Source of the DNA: JANMQK01 sp031370485
GTDB lineage: Bacteria; Acidobacteriota; Polarisedimenticolia; Gp22-AA2
Assembly (NCBI GenBank): GCA_031370485.1
Contig: JANMQK010000035.1
Coordinates: forward strand, 1-30,324
Length of the DNA stretch: 30,324 bases
Direction of reading: 5' to 3'
Both the position numbers and the translations under genes were made by a program. Below are positions 14,537-22,821 of this stretch, piece by piece; position 1 is the first letter of the stretch; the number at the start of each line of letters is the position of its first letter. The notes under the pieces were generated by a model. It made no database searches. It was not told the DNA's origin and saw only the letters and a program-made list of their open reading frames with translations.

Positions 14537-16092
14537 TCGCCTTTCCTCATGACCGACACGATGAGCCGAACCTCCTCGCTGCGGAGCAGGACAGCCGACG
14601 CCACGAAAAGCGCCCCGCCGCCCGCCACGAGCGTGCCGAGCCCGATCGACTTCATGACGACGCCGTGAAGCGCAAGGACGTCGATGGCGCGCAACCCGAG
14701 GCCGAGACCGCAGGCCATCACCGTCGTGGCGAGGGCGGTGCGTCCCGCCGACACCAGGACATCTCTGTGCAGGAACTCGCCCAGGCGGCGCCGCAGGAGC
14801 CACCCCATGGCGAGAGAGTCCGCGAACGCCGAAACGGCGGTCGAGAGCGCGATCCCGCTGTGGGCCATCGGCTCCCGCAGGACGAAATTCAGACCCAGGT
14901 GCAGGAAAAAGGTCGCCGCGCCCACAATCACCGGTGTGCGCGTGTCGCGGTGGGCGTAGAAGGCCGTCGCCAGGACGTTCACCGCCGCATACGGCAGGAG
15001 TCCGAGGCTGTAGAAGGCCAGGGCGCCGGCCGTCGAGAAGGTGTCTTCGCGCGTGAACTGCCCGTACTCGAACAGCACGTGGATGATCGGCACGCGCAAA
15101 ACGACCAGGCCGATGGTCGCGGGGACAGTAATGAAGACAAGGAGGCGCATGGCCGTCGACAGCGTCTCGAGAACGCGCTTGCGATCGCCGGCGACCGCGG
15201 CGCGGGACAGCGCGGGAAGGATGACGGTCGAGAGGCTGATACCGAAGATCCCGAGCGTCAGCTCGGTGACCCGGTTCGCGTAGTAGAGGAACGAGACGCT
15301 TCCGCTGCGCAGGGAGGTCGCGAACTGGGAATCGACCACGAGATTGATCTGCGTGATGCCCACGCCGAAAACGCGCGGCAGCATGAGGCGACCCACCTCC
15401 CTGACGCCGGAGAGGTCGAAGGGCCGCGGCCAGCGCAGGTCGAGACCCCGCCGAAGCAGCGCGGGCACCTGGATGACGAGCTGCAGAACGCCCCCCAGCA
15501 GCACACCGGCCGCGAAGGCGTAGGCCGGGTTCGGGAAACGGTCCTTCAACCCCAGGGCGCAGCCGATGATCGACAGATTCAGCAGGACAGGCGTGAAGGC
15601 GGGCAGCGCGAAGACGTCGAGGGCGTTGAGGATGCCCGAGGCCAGGGCCGTCAACGAAATAAAGAAGATGTACGGGAACATCCAGCGGTTCAGGACAATG
15701 GTCAGGTTGAGTTTCTCGGGAGTCACCGCGAAGCCCCAGGCGAGCGCCTGCACGAGGATCGGGGAAAAGACGATTCCCAGGACGACGAGGGTCGCGAGGA
15801 CGACGGTCAGCAGGTAGAAGACCGACGCGACGAATCGCCACACCGCTTTGTCGTCCTGCCGGCTCGTGTACCGCGCGAATGTGGGGACGAACGCCGAGGT
15901 GAGGGCCCCCTCCCCCACCAGGCGCCGGAGCATGTTGGGAATCCGATAGGCGATGACGAAGGCGTCGGAGAGGTTCGCCGCGCCGAGGATCCGCGCCTGC
16001 AGGTAGTCGCGCGCGTACCCGGCGACCCGGCTGAGCGCCGTCATGAGGCTCATTGTCCCGGCCGCGCGGAGCAGATGGCGATCTTTGTGCAC
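14533..16092 (-). CDS. murJ: Lipid II flippase MurJ (MviN)
   Basis: This 519-residue polytopic inner-membrane protein of the MOP superfamily flips lipid II for peptidoglycan synthesis. The N-terminus has the family pattern SLMTALSRVAGYARDYLQARILGA, then DAFVIAYRIPNMLRRLVGEGALTSAFVP with the conserved charged residues. About 14 hydrophobic segments follow. The start is GTG at 16092 with GGGAG four bases upstream; an in-frame ATG 13 codons later would also give a plausible N-terminus. A strong predicted promoter lies upstream, divergent from ssb. It is the first gene of the murJ-dtd-xerD-(accA) group. Confidence 0.95.
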   Translation of the reverse strand: MHKDRHLLRAAGTMSLMTALSRVAGYARDYLQARILGAANLSDAFVIAYRIPNMLRRLVGEGALTSAFVPTFARYTSRQDDKAVWRFVASVFYLLTVVLATLVVLGIVFSPILVQALAWGFAVTPEKLNLTIVLNRWMFPYIFFISLTALASGILNALDVFALPAFTPVLLNLSIIGCALGLKDRFPNPAYAFAAGVLLGGVLQLVIQVPALLRRGLDLRWPRPFDLSGVREVGRLMLPRVFGVGITQINLVVDSQFATSLRSGSVSFLYYANRVTELTLGIFGISLSTVILPALSRAAVAGDRKRVLETLSTAMRLLVFITVPATIGLVVLRVPIIHVLFEYGQFTREDTFSTAGALAFYSLGLLPYAAVNVLATAFYAHRDTRTPVIVGAATFFLHLGLNFVLREPMAHSGIALSTAVSAFADSLAMGWLLRRRLGEFLHRDVLVSAGRTALATTVMACGLGLGLRAIDVLALHGVVMKSIGLGTLVAGGGALFVASAVLLRSEEVRLIVSVMRKGD

Positions 16093-16130
16093 GAAGCTCC
16101 CGCCCTCCCGGAAATCGCCGGGGCGGGGGG

Positions 16131-16159
16131 ATTCTACGCAGCGGGGCCCCCGCTTTCAA
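16131..16159 (-). promoter_or_regulatory. Predicted sigma-70 promoter of murJ with palindromic spacer
   Basis: On the minus strand TTGAAA (16159-16154), a 17-base spacer and TAGAAT (16136-16131) form a strong match. Transcription would begin near 16124, about 30 bases before the GTG start. The spacer contains a perfect inverted repeat, AGCGGGG/CCCCGCT around a single base, at 16140-16154. Confidence 0.65.
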
Positions 16160-16231
16160 CCACGGACTGCGCGGGCCGCCCTTGTGGTACCCTAGAGCCG
16201 GAACCGATCGGAGAGACGGAGGGCGGCGGTC

Positions 16232-16654
16232 ATGGGAAGCGTCAACAAGGTGATCCTCGTCGGGAACCTCGGGAAAGACCCCGAGGTGCGCTTCACGCAG
16301 GGCGGGACGGCGGTGGCCAACTTCACGCTGGCGACGAACGAGGTCTGGAATGACAAGGCCGGCCAGCCGCAGAAGCGGACGGAGTGGCACCGCATTGTCG
16401 TCTGGGGAAAACAGGCCGAGTTCGCGCGCGAGTATCTGTCCAAGGGGAAGCAGGTGTACGTGGAGGGGTCAATCCAGACCCGCCAGTGGGACGACAAGGA
16501 AGGCCACAAGCACACGACCACCGAGATAAAGGCGCTGCGGCTTCAGCTGCTGGGAGCGCGCTCCGACGCCGGGGAGCCCCGCGGCGCGTCAGGCGGCGGC
16601 CAGGAAGTCATCTCCGACGAGCCTCCGCCCCCCGAGGATGACATCCCGTTTTGA
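16232..16654 (+). CDS. ssb: Single-stranded DNA-binding protein
   Basis: This 140-residue SSB coats single-stranded DNA during replication, recombination and repair. The OB-fold covers about residues 1-105, opening SVNKVILVGNLGKDPEVRF and including TEWHRIVVWGKQAEF and the KGKQVYVEGSIQTRQW strand region. A short Gly-rich linker leads to the acidic tip DDIPF (136-140), which in this family recruits partner proteins. The ATG at 16232 has GGAGG nine bases upstream. It is divergent from murJ and is followed by an intrinsic terminator, so it is probably monocistronic. The usual rpsF/rpsR neighbours are absent. Confidence 0.97.
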   Translation: MGSVNKVILVGNLGKDPEVRFTQGGTAVANFTLATNEVWNDKAGQPQKRTEWHRIVVWGKQAEFAREYLSKGKQVYVEGSIQTRQWDDKEGHKHTTTEIKALRLQLLGARSDAGEPRGASGGGQEVISDEPPPPEDDIPF

Positions 16655-16691
16655 ATGAGCGCCGGGCCGCAATCAGCCGCGGCGAGGCTTG

Positions 16692-16721
16692 GGGCCGGCA
16701 GATCCTGCCGGCCCTTTTTTT
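16692..16721 (+). terminator. Rho-independent terminator of ssb
   Basis: A perfect 10-base-pair stem, GGGCCGGCAG and CTGCCGGCCC around a three-base loop (ATC), is followed directly by seven T. It starts 37 bases after the ssb stop. This is the clearest intrinsic terminator in the window. Confidence 0.93.
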
Positions 16722-16722
16722 C

Positions 16723-16741
16723 GGGACGGGACGGGAACGGG
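16723..16741 (+). other. G-quadruplex-capable motif after the ssb terminator
   Basis: Four GGG tracts are separated by AC, AC and AAC, which fits the standard short-loop quadruplex pattern. It begins two bases after the terminator T-run. The plus strand carries the G tracts. The rest of 16742-16849 shows nothing recognisable. Confidence 0.55.
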
Positions 16742-16849
16742 TTGCGAGCGGCGGAGTTGTCCCGCGCGCTGCGGGGGCGGTGTTGAACGGCTATGCGCCG
16801 CCATCCGGCCGCTCTTCGCCATGTTCACGAAACGGGGCATTGCGGCGGC

Positions 16850-17575
16850 TCAGGAAAGATCGGCGATCCGGCTGCGCGCCTCGCCGAGGTACTCGGACTC
16901 GGGGTGATCGCTCAGGATTCGCTGGTAGGTCTTGAGGGCCTCGGCCTTCTGACCCAGCGCTTCCTGGCAGCGGCCCACCCCCAGCAGCCCCTCCTCCTGC
17001 GGGAAGCTGCTGTCCGGGCTGCCCGCCAGGACCTCGAACTGCGCCAGGGCGTCGGCCACCTTTCCCTGCGCCTCGCGCACACGCGCCAGCTGGTAACGGA
17101 CCATGGGCGCCAGGAAATCGCGGGAATGCGCCTTCAGGAAGGTCTCCATAGTGAGGGCGGCGTCATCGTACCGTTTCAGGTTGGCCAAGGCCAGCCCCTT
17201 GTAATACAGGGCCTTCGGGACGGAGGACGCGGTGGCGTGATGCGCCAGGATCGACTCGGCCTGCTCCATGACATTCCTGTCGCGCTCCTCGAGGCTGGTG
17301 AAGCTGCTGACGCCGAGCGGCGACTGCTCGAGATCCTTGATGGACTGGCTGATCGGCGCATGGAAGGTCTCGATCATGTCGCCCACCAGGAGAGAGGCGC
17401 GCGCCTGTTTCCCGGCCAGCCAGACCCGGAGGCCCCCTGCCGCGACGGCGACAACGACGACGGCGACGGCCATGAGCACGACCTTCCGAAGATTGTCCTC
17501 GACGTAAATGACCGTCTGCTCGAAGAGCGTGGCGAAGTCGTTCCGCTTGATCTGATGGCGCTCTGATTTTCTCAT
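16850..17575 (-). CDS. YfgM-like membrane-anchored TPR protein
   Basis: This 241-residue protein has a charged cytoplasmic N-terminus (MRKSERHQIKRNDFATLFEQ), one membrane helix at about 32-54 (VVLMAVAVVVVAVAAGGLRVW), and then TPR-like helix pairs including ALYYKGLALANLKRYDDAALTM-type segments and RILSDHPESEYLGEARSRI at the end. The layout is that of the YfgM/TPR_21 family, whose E. coli member works with the Sec translocon and periplasmic chaperones; the role here is inferred only. The ATG at 17575 has GAGGA four bases upstream. The frame stays open upstream into the tRNA-Arg gene, but that part reads across the tRNA and is spurious. No bamB or der gene is adjacent, unlike the proteobacterial yfgM locus. 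Confidence 0.82.
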   Translation of the reverse strand: MRKSERHQIKRNDFATLFEQTVIYVEDNLRKVVLMAVAVVVVAVAAGGLRVWLAGKQARASLLVGDMIETFHAPISQSIKDLEQSPLGVSSFTSLEERDRNVMEQAESILAHHATASSVPKALYYKGLALANLKRYDDAALTMETFLKAHSRDFLAPMVRYQLARVREAQGKVADALAQFEVLAGSPDSSFPQEEGLLGVGRCQEALGQKAEALKTYQRILSDHPESEYLGEARSRIADLS

Positions 17576-17611
17576 CGCATCCTCGCCCGCGGGTCGAGGC
17601 CCGGCGGGAGC

Positions 17612-17688
17612 TGGTGGGCCTGAGAGGACTTGAACCTCCGGCACGCGGATTAGGAATCCGCTGCTCTATCCAGCTGAGCTACAGGCCC
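17612..17688 (-). tRNA. tRNA-Arg (anticodon CCU)
   Basis: The minus strand folds as a complete cloverleaf with acceptor stem GGGCCTG/CAGGCCC, the D-arm core TAGCTCAGCTGGATAGAGC, an anticodon stem GCGGA/TCCGC with loop TTCCTAA, and a T-loop GTTCAAGTC. The anticodon CCT (complement at 17652-17654) reads AGG. The 3' end ACCA is encoded. It lies between the YfgM-like gene and the divergent gamma-glutamyltransferase gene. Confidence 0.96.
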
Positions 17689-17783
17689 ATGATTCCCGGT
17701 CATCATATACCAGGACGCGGCGGTGCAGCCTCGCGCCTCCTCCCCCCCCCGCGCGCCCCGGCGCTGTTGCGGAGGGTGGGAGT

Positions 17784-19547
17784 GTGGCAGACTCTCCCCC
17801 TCGAGTGGAGGGTGATCTGAGACGATCAGGGTCGCTCCTGATTCTCGTTCTCGTCCTGGCCCTGACCGGCTGTCCGCGGCCCGCGGTCCTGGCCCCGGCG
17901 CAGGACCGCGCCCCCGCCGGTGCCGTGGCCTCGGCGGAGAAGGCGGCCACCGACGCGGGGGTCGATATCCTCCGGGCCGGAGGCGGCGCGGCGGACGCCG
18001 CCGTCGCGGTCGCGCTGGTTCTCGCGGTCGTGCAGCCTCAGGCAGGCAACCTGGGCGGCGGAGGCTTCGCCGTCGTGAGATGGGGCGGCGAGGTCGCCGC
18101 CCTCGATTTCCGGGAGACCGCGCCGTCCGCTGCCCGCCGGGACATGTTCCGCTCGCCCGACGAACTGCCGATCCCGGAGGCCTCGACGGTGGGGCCGCTC
18201 GCGGCGGGTGTCCCGGGCTCGCCCGCGGGCCTGTTCGAGCTTCACAGGCGGTACGGGCGGCTTCCCTGGACGGACGTCGTGGCCCCCGCAGCGAAGCTGG
18301 CGCGTGATGGGTTCACCGTGTCGCCGCGTCTCCGGGAAGCCGTCATCTCCGAGAAAAAGGAACTGGGACGCTTCCCGGAGACCGCAAGCGTCTGGCTGCC
18401 GGGCGGCAAGGTGCCGGAGGCGGGCAGCCGGATCGTCCTCCCGGAACTCGCCCGGACGCTCTCCGCCTATGCCGCGGAGGGCCCCACGGCGATGACGTCG
18501 GGACCGGTGGCCGCCGCCATCGAGCGGGCGTCCCGGAACCACGGCGGCATTCTGTCGGCGGGGGATCTTGCGGCGTACCGCGCCGTCTGGCGGGAGCCGG
18601 TCCGCTTCGAAGCCTTCGGGTGGGAGGTGGCCTCGATGCCGCTCCCCTCCTCCGGCGGATGCATCCTCGGGCAGACCCTGATGATCCTGCAGAGGCTGCG
18701 GTGGCAGGAACTGCCCCGGGCGCGGACCCTGCGGGCCCACCTTCTCGTCGAGGCGTGGCGACGGGGCTTCGCGGATCGGTATCTTCTCGGCGACCCGCAG
18801 AGCACGCAGGCCAGTCTGTCGCAGCTCCTCGCCCCCGGCTGGACCGGGCGGCGCGCTTCCGGGATCCGCCCTGACCGGGCGACTCCCTCGGACGAGGTGC
18901 GGCCATGGCCGGATGGCTCATCGGAGGAGCGCTCCGAGACGACGCACCTCTCGGTCGCCGACGGGGCGGGCAACCTGGTGGCGCTGACCACGACGCTCAA
19001 CGGGTGGTTCGGCTGCTACCTCTACGTCCCCGGCGCCGGATATTTCCTGAACAATGAGATGGACGATTTCACGACCATCCCGGGGCAGCCGAATCTCTTC
19101 GATCTCACGCAAGGCGAGGCCAACGCCGTGAGACCCGGGGCGCGCATGCTCTCCTCCATGTCGCCGGCGATTGCATGGCGGGACGGAGAGGCCCTGGCGC
19201 TGGGGTCCCCGGGCGGTTCGCGGATTCCCACCGCCGTCTCCCAGGTCCTGCTGAATCTCATCGTCGATGGCGACATGCTGCAGGCCGCCGTGGACCGACC
19301 ACGATTCCATCACCAGTGGCTTCCCGACGAGATCCGCGCCGAGCCGGGGGCGCTCGACGCCGCTACGATCGCCGGGCTTGAGCGAATGGGGCATCGCATC
19401 CGCGTCATCGATCGGGTCGGAGAGGTCAACGCGGTCCGCCTGAGGATCGGGCACCGTTTCGAGGCCGCGGGTGATCCCCGCGGGCCGGGTGTGGCGGAGG
19501 TGATCAACTCGCCGCCTTCCACGGAGGGCGCGTCGCGGCAGCGGTGA
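17784..19547 (+). CDS. ggt: Gamma-glutamyltransferase, predicted lipoprotein
   Basis: This 587-residue Ntn-hydrolase precursor cleaves gamma-glutamyl bonds, as in glutathione. The self-processing site is visible as SETTHLSVADG, where Thr386 should become the N-terminal nucleophile of the small subunit. Other family motifs are GGGAADAAVAVALVLAVVQP, GNLGGGGFAVV, MPLPSSGG, MLSSMSPAI and GSPGGSRIPTAVSQ. The N-terminus has a hydrophobic stretch ending in the lipobox LTGC (Cys30), so export and lipidation are likely. The start is uncertain: GTG at 17784 has a GGAGG region, but a CTG 11 codons later sits at good distance from GGAGG and would give a cleaner signal peptide. A run of nine C lies 34 bases upstream. 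It is convergent with apt, with a 15-base gap. Confidence 0.93.
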   Translation: MADSPPRVEGDLRRSGSLLILVLVLALTGCPRPAVLAPAQDRAPAGAVASAEKAATDAGVDILRAGGGAADAAVAVALVLAVVQPQAGNLGGGGFAVVRWGGEVAALDFRETAPSAARRDMFRSPDELPIPEASTVGPLAAGVPGSPAGLFELHRRYGRLPWTDVVAPAAKLARDGFTVSPRLREAVISEKKELGRFPETASVWLPGGKVPEAGSRIVLPELARTLSAYAAEGPTAMTSGPVAAAIERASRNHGGILSAGDLAAYRAVWREPVRFEAFGWEVASMPLPSSGGCILGQTLMILQRLRWQELPRARTLRAHLLVEAWRRGFADRYLLGDPQSTQASLSQLLAPGWTGRRASGIRPDRATPSDEVRPWPDGSSEERSETTHLSVADGAGNLVALTTTLNGWFGCYLYVPGAGYFLNNEMDDFTTIPGQPNLFDLTQGEANAVRPGARMLSSMSPAIAWRDGEALALGSPGGSRIPTAVSQVLLNLIVDGDMLQAAVDRPRFHHQWLPDEIRAEPGALDAATIAGLERMGHRIRVIDRVGEVNAVRLRIGHRFEAAGDPRGPGVAEVINSPPSTEGASRQR

Positions 19548-19562
19548 ACGTGGGGGGGACGC

Positions 19563-20096
19563 TCAGTACTGGATGAGACTCAACACGTCGATGCCGTGCA
19601 GCCGCGAGCGTCCTTCGAGAAAGGTCAGCTCGACGAGGAATCCCGCGCCCACGACCTCCGCCTTGAGACGCTCGGCCAGCCGGCAGGCTGCACCGGCCGT
19701 ACCCCCGGTGGCGAGCAGGTCGTCCACGACGAGCACTCTTTCCCCCGCCTCCAGGGCGTCCACGTGGATTTCCAGCCTGTCCGTGCCGTACTCGAGCGAG
19801 TATTCCTCGCCCGCGGTCTTCCAGGGGAGCTTGCCCGGCTTGCGCACCGGCACGAACCCGGCCCCGAGGCTGACCGCGATCGCGGGCGCGAAGATGTAGC
19901 CCCGTGATTCGATGCCGATCACCTTGGAGATCCCCCGACCTTTGAAATGCCCCGCCAGCCGATCCAGCGCCTGGCGGAGAGCGTCCTTGTTTTGCAGGAG
20001 GGGCGTGATGTCCTTGAAGACGATCCCCTTCTTGGGGAAGTCAGGGACGTCGCGGATGAAGCCCGGAAGATCGAGGACTTTCGTTCCCGTGGTCAT
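19563..20096 (-). CDS. apt: Adenine phosphoribosyltransferase
   Basis: This 177-residue enzyme salvages adenine with PRPP to AMP. Family features are IRDVPDFPKKGIVFKDITPLL near the N-terminus, the GIESRGYIFAPAIA segment, the RKPGKLPW flexible loop, and the PRPP-binding motif VLVVDDLLATGGTA. The ATG at 20096 (MTTGTKVLDLPGFIRD) is chosen because it gives the standard family start; the frame is open upstream through acyP but with unrelated sequence. AGGAG lies 11 bases upstream. It follows acyP by 19 bases and probably shares the tRNA-Pro/acyP transcript. Confidence 0.96.
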   Translation of the reverse strand: MTTGTKVLDLPGFIRDVPDFPKKGIVFKDITPLLQNKDALRQALDRLAGHFKGRGISKVIGIESRGYIFAPAIAVSLGAGFVPVRKPGKLPWKTAGEEYSLEYGTDRLEIHVDALEAGERVLVVDDLLATGGTAGAACRLAERLKAEVVGAGFLVELTFLEGRSRLHGIDVLSLIQY

Positions 20097-20115
20097 CGGC
20101 CCGGTGTCTCCTGTC

Positions 20116-20388
20116 TCAAAAACGAATCTCGAATCCGGCGCACGCGTCCTCGAGGGTGGTCTCCGAAACCTCGATCCTCTCGACGCGTCCCCCCCGCGGC
20201 CCCTCCCGAACGCGCTGGAGGAACAGCGACAGGTCTTCGGGGGCCCCCGCTGCCACCACCTCGACGCGGCCGTCCGGCAGGTTGCGGACATGCCCCCGGA
20301 TACCGAGCGGCCCGGCCGCCCTCTCGGCGTGGGCCCGAAACCCGACGCCTTGAACCGTCCCGGTGATCAGCAGGCGGGTGGCCTTCAT
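20116..20388 (-). CDS. acyP: Acylphosphatase
   Basis: This 90-residue enzyme hydrolyses acyl phosphates such as acetyl or carbamoyl phosphate. Both catalytic residues are in place: Arg18 in VQGVGFRAH and Asn36 in VRNLPDGRVEV. The small ferredoxin-like fold and length match the family. The ATG at 20388 (MKATRLLITGTVQG) was chosen; an upstream in-frame ATG would start inside the tRNA-Pro gene. It begins 12 bases after the mature 3' end of tRNA-Pro(CGG) and precedes apt, so the three may be one transcript. Confidence 0.95.
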   Translation of the reverse strand: MKATRLLITGTVQGVGFRAHAERAAGPLGIRGHVRNLPDGRVEVVAAGAPEDLSLFLQRVREGPRGGRVERIEVSETTLEDACAGFEIRF

Positions 20389-20400
20389 CCGGCTAATGAT

Positions 20401-20478
<78 letters not shown>

Positions 20479-20538
20479 CCCTGTGCGCTCCACGTGCGGC
20501 ACGCGCGCCCCGGCCGGACGACGTTGGAGCGAAGCTGC

Positions 20539-20568
20539 CTTGTAGCATGGCCGGGAAGGCCCCGTCAA
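20539..20568 (-). promoter_or_regulatory. Predicted promoter of tRNA-Pro(CGG)-acyP-apt
   Basis: On the minus strand TTGACG (20568-20563), an 18-base spacer and TACAAG (20544-20539) are preceded by an extended -10 TGC. Initiation near 20532 would leave a 5' leader of about 55 bases before the mature tRNA. The remainder of 20478-20602 shows no gene. Confidence 0.5.
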
Positions 20569-20602
20569 GCACGCGTCCCCGGGCGCCCCCGGACGAGCGG
20601 CC

Positions 20603-22798
20603 TCAGCTCGCGGGCGTTGCGGTCGGCGTCTCCCCGGAGCCGGACCGCCGGATCCGCAGGGGTGCCGTGGCGCGATCAACCGACCCGCCCGGAAGCGCCT
20701 CCTGGACCGCGACGGTATAGTCTCCGGGGGGCAGTTTCTCGCTGGGCAGATTCACGGTCACCGCGCCACCGGGCCGGAACTCCCCGGGCTCAATCGTCCG
20801 CGAATTCAGGATCGAGTTCCCCTGGCGGAGCACGACACGGAGGGGAGTTCTGGCGCCCTCCCCGTTGTCAGGACTCCTGAAGCCGCAGGCGAGGGATTCC
20901 CCCGGCTCGAAGGTGCTCTTGAGCGCCGGGCCGATCGCGTAGTCCGCGGTGCGCACGGTCCCATCCGGGTCCCCTCCTTCCACCTCGATCCAGAGGCCGC
21001 TGTCGCGCAGGGAGTAGAGCGACAGCCCGACCACCCCGCCGGCGTCCGGCGCGGCAGGGAGCAACGAAAGACGCGTGGCCCCGATGACCCCGGCGGTGTC
21101 GTCCCGCACCACGGCGGTCAGCGTCTGGGTGCCGGAAGGGAGGCGGGTCCGGTAGTAGAAGTCCAGGTTGTCCGGAGCGGCGAGTCCGCCGCGGTCCGGA
21201 AGCCTGACCCGCACCTTCCTCGCCGCCCGCCAGGTGTCGTTCAGGCCCTCGTCCCGCGCCACCAGACCGACCTCGAGATGGGCCGTCGGCGTTCCCTGCT
21301 CCGGGAGGAACTGGACACCGGTCCTCGGCACGCTCACGACGAGGTCGACAATCCTGCCCCCGCGACCGGCGGGCCCGCCGATGGCGCTCAGATCGACCGG
21401 CAGCTGCGGAAAGAGCTCGGGGACCAGGTGCGCCGCCTGGATCGATCGGGCCAGCGAGTCGGAGCTCCGCAGGCGGGTGAAGCCCCGGCGCCAGCGCAGG
21501 CGGGCATGGCTCTCCCGGCAGCGGACCCGCACGGCATGATGTCGGCCGTCCGGCGGTCCCAGGGGGACGTAGCCCAGGACGTAATAGGCGCGGCTGCTTG
21601 CCTCGAAATCCGCGAGCGCCTTCAAGAGATCGTTTGATGAGGAGCTGAGGCCTCCCGTGTTGAGGGCGATGGCCTCGAGCGCACTGGAGCGGAAGTGGGC
21701 CGCCCGTGTCTCGGAGAGGGTTCCAGCCAGGAGGCCCTCCGTCCGGAGAGCATGAATCGTCACGCCCGCGGCGGACGCCGACTGCGCGAGAGCCTCGAAG
21801 CCGGGGAAGAGGGAGAGGTTCCTCACCTGCGACAGCAGGAACTCGTCGGGGTGATTCGAAAGGATCCGCTCGACATACGGGAGGGCGGGGTTGTCCGGGA
21901 TCCCGTCTCCCATGAAAATGACCGCCTTGTAGCCGCGCCAGCCGGCGAGCGAATCGACCGCCGTCCGGAGCGCGTCCAGCACCGCGCGCAGGCGGGGCGC
22001 CTCGTCGGCGCCATAAGAGGCGGCGAGAAGCTTCGTGTGGTTCAAGTCTTCCACCCGGGCGAGGTCCGATTGAGTCGCGGTCCTCGCCTGGCGCGACGTC
22101 AGCGCGACGGGTGCGCTCGCCCTGGCGCGCGTCTCCTCAGCGATCGAAGTCTGATCGATCTCGCCGATGGCCCGATCGATCTCCTCGCGCCGGGCGCGGA
22201 GCTCGACCGAGAGGTCCGAGATCCTTCCCGGCTCCCGCAGGCTCCGGTCGACAGTCCGGAGCAGGGCCGACCGGTCGGTGGTGAAGTCGCTCAGGATCCT
22301 GAGTCGCCTGTCGTAAGCGGCGATCCCCACCTGGTCCGTCGGAAGGAACGATGTCGTGAGGAAACGCTCGACCGCGTGCCGAGCCGCGGTCATGCCTTCC
22401 GGGGCAGAGGTGCCGTCCTCGAAAAACAGCAGGAAGCGTCGTGGTGGCTCGGCCGGTTCGGCGGCCGGAACCTCGAGGGGCCTCTCCGCCGCGGGTCGAT
22501 CCTCCGGCGCGGCTGTTCGAGACTCGAACGAAGCGATCGGGCTCGGGACCCCGTCCACGAACAGGGTGAAATCGCCGGCCGTCAGCCCGCGCACGGGCCG
22601 TCCGTCGGCTCCCTCCACATAGGTCTCGATCAGGACCAGCTCGGTCGTCGTGCGTTCGATCGGGAGCCGCGGCGGGTCGATGGACTCCCTGTCCGCCCCC
22701 GTCCTGGCGACCGCTGTCCCGGCGGGAAGTCCCGCGACGAGAACCATCGCCGTCAGGAGGAGCGCGGAGGCGGGACTGGGCGGATTGCGTAGGCGCAC
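20603..22798 (-). CDS. Secreted VWFA-related (acidobacterial type) protein
   Basis: This 731-residue exported protein has a signal peptide (LLLTAMVLVAGLPAGTAVA) and then the layout of the VWFA-related acidobacterial family. It has an N-terminal strand region with LVLIETYVEGADGRPVRGL and DFTLFVDGVPSPIASF, a Pro/Glu-rich linker, a von Willebrand A-like domain from about residue 125 (FLLFFEDGTSAPEGM, QVGIAAYDRRLRIL, GYKAVIFMGDGIPDN), and YYVLGYVP near its end. The C-terminal 250 residues look like beta-sandwich repeats. The MIDAS motif DxSxS is not conserved. The start is GTG at 22798 with GGAGGGG eight bases upstream. It lies 23 bases after queG in the same direction. The function of the family is unknown; adhesion or envelope protein interaction is possible. 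Confidence 0.85.
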   Translation of the reverse strand: MRLRNPPSPASALLLTAMVLVAGLPAGTAVARTGADRESIDPPRLPIERTTTELVLIETYVEGADGRPVRGLTAGDFTLFVDGVPSPIASFESRTAAPEDRPAAERPLEVPAAEPAEPPRRFLLFFEDGTSAPEGMTAARHAVERFLTTSFLPTDQVGIAAYDRRLRILSDFTTDRSALLRTVDRSLREPGRISDLSVELRARREEIDRAIGEIDQTSIAEETRARASAPVALTSRQARTATQSDLARVEDLNHTKLLAASYGADEAPRLRAVLDALRTAVDSLAGWRGYKAVIFMGDGIPDNPALPYVERILSNHPDEFLLSQVRNLSLFPGFEALAQSASAAGVTIHALRTEGLLAGTLSETRAAHFRSSALEAIALNTGGLSSSSNDLLKALADFEASSRAYYVLGYVPLGPPDGRHHAVRVRCRESHARLRWRRGFTRLRSSDSLARSIQAAHLVPELFPQLPVDLSAIGGPAGRGGRIVDLVVSVPRTGVQFLPEQGTPTAHLEVGLVARDEGLNDTWRAARKVRVRLPDRGGLAAPDNLDFYYRTRLPSGTQTLTAVVRDDTAGVIGATRLSLLPAAPDAGGVVGLSLYSLRDSGLWIEVEGGDPDGTVRTADYAIGPALKSTFEPGESLACGFRSPDNGEGARTPLRVVLRQGNSILNSRTIEPGEFRPGGAVTVNLPSEKLPPGDYTVAVQEALPGGSVDRATAPLRIRRSGSGETPTATPAS

Positions 22799-22821
22799 GG
22801 GTGAAACCCCCTCCGCGGAGT

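Noticed and set aside
16165..16193. Promoter for ssb around TACCCT at 16188-16193
   Set aside because: No acceptable -35 is present at 16-18 bases, so the ssb promoter was left unassigned.
14537..16390. Extension of the dtd frame far upstream to a 766-codon frame
   Set aside because: The extension runs antisense to ssb and across murJ in another frame. Dtd proteins are about 148 residues and the TTG start gives the canonical N-terminus with a good ribosome-binding site.
17576..17644. N-terminal extension of the YfgM-like protein into the tRNA-Arg gene
   Set aside because: The extra residues are a translation of the tRNA 3' half; a good ATG with GAGGA lies at 17575.
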